Source of the DNA: Microbacterium oxydans | GTDB taxonomy: Bacteria > Actinomycetota > Actinomycetes > Actinomycetales > Microbacteriaceae | Assembly (NCBI RefSeq): GCF_000956525.1 | Contig: NZ_JYIW01000023.1 | Span: 124,001-188,000, forward strand | Direction: 5' to 3' | Length of the DNA stretch: 64,000 bases | Translations under genes and position numbers: made by a program | Part shown: positions 63,197 through 64,000 of the stretch, piece by piece | Position numbering within the stretch: the first letter of the stretch is position 1 | Layout of the letters: the number at the start of each line of letters is the position of its first letter | Notes under the pieces: model-generated | What the model was told of the DNA's origin: nothing | The model's database searches: none | The model's input: only the letters and a program-made list of their open reading frames with translations

Positions 63197-64000
63197 GGGG
63201 TCTGTTCCTCAGGCGGGGTGGTGAGACGGATGCGGGTGACGGAGTCGGCGGCGAGCGATACGGTCGCGCGTCCGGCCGGAGTGACGAGTGTCACCGAGCG
63301 GGGCGCCTCGTCGATGTTCGCGAGCAGGACGTCGTCGTGGGAGTCGGAGCGGGCGCCGATCGCCCAGACGAGCCCGTCCGGGCTCGGGCCGGTGAGCAGC
63401 ACCGCGTCGTCGATGTCGGCGAGCGCGGCGAGCTGTCGGAGTGCGTCCGCCACCGGAAGCGGGGTGCCATCGGCGTCGCGGATGCCGCGGGGTCCCCATT
63501 CCTCGAACCACGCGATCGAGTCAACACCGGGCACGGCCAGTGCGGCAGCGCTCGCGACGGTCCAGGCGGCGAGCTCTGGCGCGGACTGTCGACTGTCGTC
63601 CATACCGGTGAACTCCGGGCCGTAGCCGTCGCGGAGATCGGGGTGCGGCGAGAGCGGCTGTGGCGCAGCGGCGACGTCGTTGAACCTCGGTCGAAGGGCG
63701 ATCGGACCGATGTGCACCGGTCGGCCGGCGGCGCGTGCGACGGTCTCCTGGGCGACGAGCCGCTGCATCGCGACCGACTCCACGAGCTGTTCGGTGTCGG
63801 CGCTGTGGAACAGTGGCGTGACCGTGACCGCCAGGCCGTCGAGGTCGGCCGGAAGCCGATGCAGCTCGCGGTTCAGCTCGGTGAAGTGCGAACGGCTGCC
63901 ACCGATCACCGGCAGCGAGCGTCCATGATCCGCGAGCGCTCGCCGCAACAGGTCGATCGCCTCGACGTCGGACACGTGCCTGGCGCCGCCGACCTGGTGG
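63193..64000 (-). CDS. D-apionate lactonase-like protein (N-terminal part outside window)
   Basis: The frame is open through the right edge, so only the C-terminal ~265 residues are seen. PVIGGSRSHFTELNRE, VARAAGRPVHIGPIALRPRFN, DSRQSAPELAAWTVASAAAL and SIAWFEEWGPRGIRD match my recollection of the TIM-barrel and C-terminal domains of ApnL-type D-apionate lactonases. This would hydrolyse apionolactone to D-apionate, feeding the DUF1537 kinase/RuBisCO-like step after oxidation. No database search was possible; it could be another member of that family. Confidence 0.6.
   Translation of the reverse strand, partial: HQVGGARHVSDVEAIDLLRRALADHGRSLPVIGGSRSHFTELNRELHRLPADLDGLAVTVTPLFHSADTEQLVESVAMQRLVAQETVARAAGRPVHIGPIALRPRFNDVAAAPQPLSPHPDLRDGYGPEFTGMDDSRQSAPELAAWTVASAAALAVPGVDSIAWFEEWGPRGIRDADGTPLPVADALRQLAALADIDDAVLLTGPSPDGLVWAIGARSDSHDDVLLANIDEAPRSVTLVTPAGRATVSLAADSVTRIRLTTPPEEQTP

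Overview
The window looks like a chromosomal segment of a high-GC actinomycete of the family Microbacteriaceae, most likely Microbacterium. The basis is GC-rich codon use, GTG starts, ATGA/GTGA stop-start overlaps, actinobacterial families (DUF3180, DUF2207, DUF4192, DUF6153, LCP, tandem bacterial-PH proteins) and the housekeeping order hpt-ftsH-folE-folP-folB-folK. The genus is inferred from gene content and was not tested by alignment.

Region 1 (1-10300) is a metal-resistance block. It holds an arsenic module (edge flavoprotein, ArsC, an ArsR-ArsC fusion, an aquaglyceroporin-like channel and a CoA-disulfide-reductase-like flavoprotein). It also holds a copper module read leftward (csoR, copZ, copB, DUF6153, DUF305), then a thioredoxin-like DF-family protein and a 50-residue zinc-ribbon protein. 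copB carries a 7-bp tandem duplication that breaks its frame. The block abuts the 3' end of a tRNA-Phe gene, as an integrated island would.

Region 2 (10400-38200) is core chromosome: tRNA-Glu/Asp/Phe, an M23 peptidase-like secreted protein, ppa, a TMEM175-like channel, tilS, hpt, ftsH, the folate operon, PH-domain membrane proteins, lysS, cls, a lipid kinase, an aminotransferase, serS, a HAD phosphatase, tRNA-Ser and an LCP protein. A 21-bp minisatellite seeded by CTTCGACAGGCTCAGCGACC occurs between genes. It also occurs in frame inside folE (C-terminal tail) and serS (internal loop), and a decayed copy may sit in the GH3 gene.

Region 3 (38240-64000) is a plant-glycan utilisation locus. It has a TetR-controlled GH3 beta-glucosidase; the L-rhamnose pathway (RhaI isomerase, RhaB kinase, bifunctional rhamnulose-1-phosphate aldolase/lactaldehyde dehydrogenase); a DUF1537 kinase beside a RuBisCO-like protein; a GH127 enzyme; a single-cysteine Asp/Glu-racemase homologue; a GH78 alpha-L-rhamnosidase; an uronate-dehydrogenase-like SDR; a sugar ABC transporter without its own ATPase; two tandem LacI regulators; a trehalase-like glycosidase; and, at the right edge, the C-terminal part of a protein resembling D-apionate lactonase. 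Kinase + RuBisCO-like protein + lactonase-like protein matches part of the known D-apionate pathway, so the locus may couple rhamnose and apiose use from plant glycosides or rhamnogalacturonan II. LacI-type palindromes related to TTGAAACGTTTCAA lie at the rhaI, GH78, SDR, transporter and lacI promoters and suggest one regulon.
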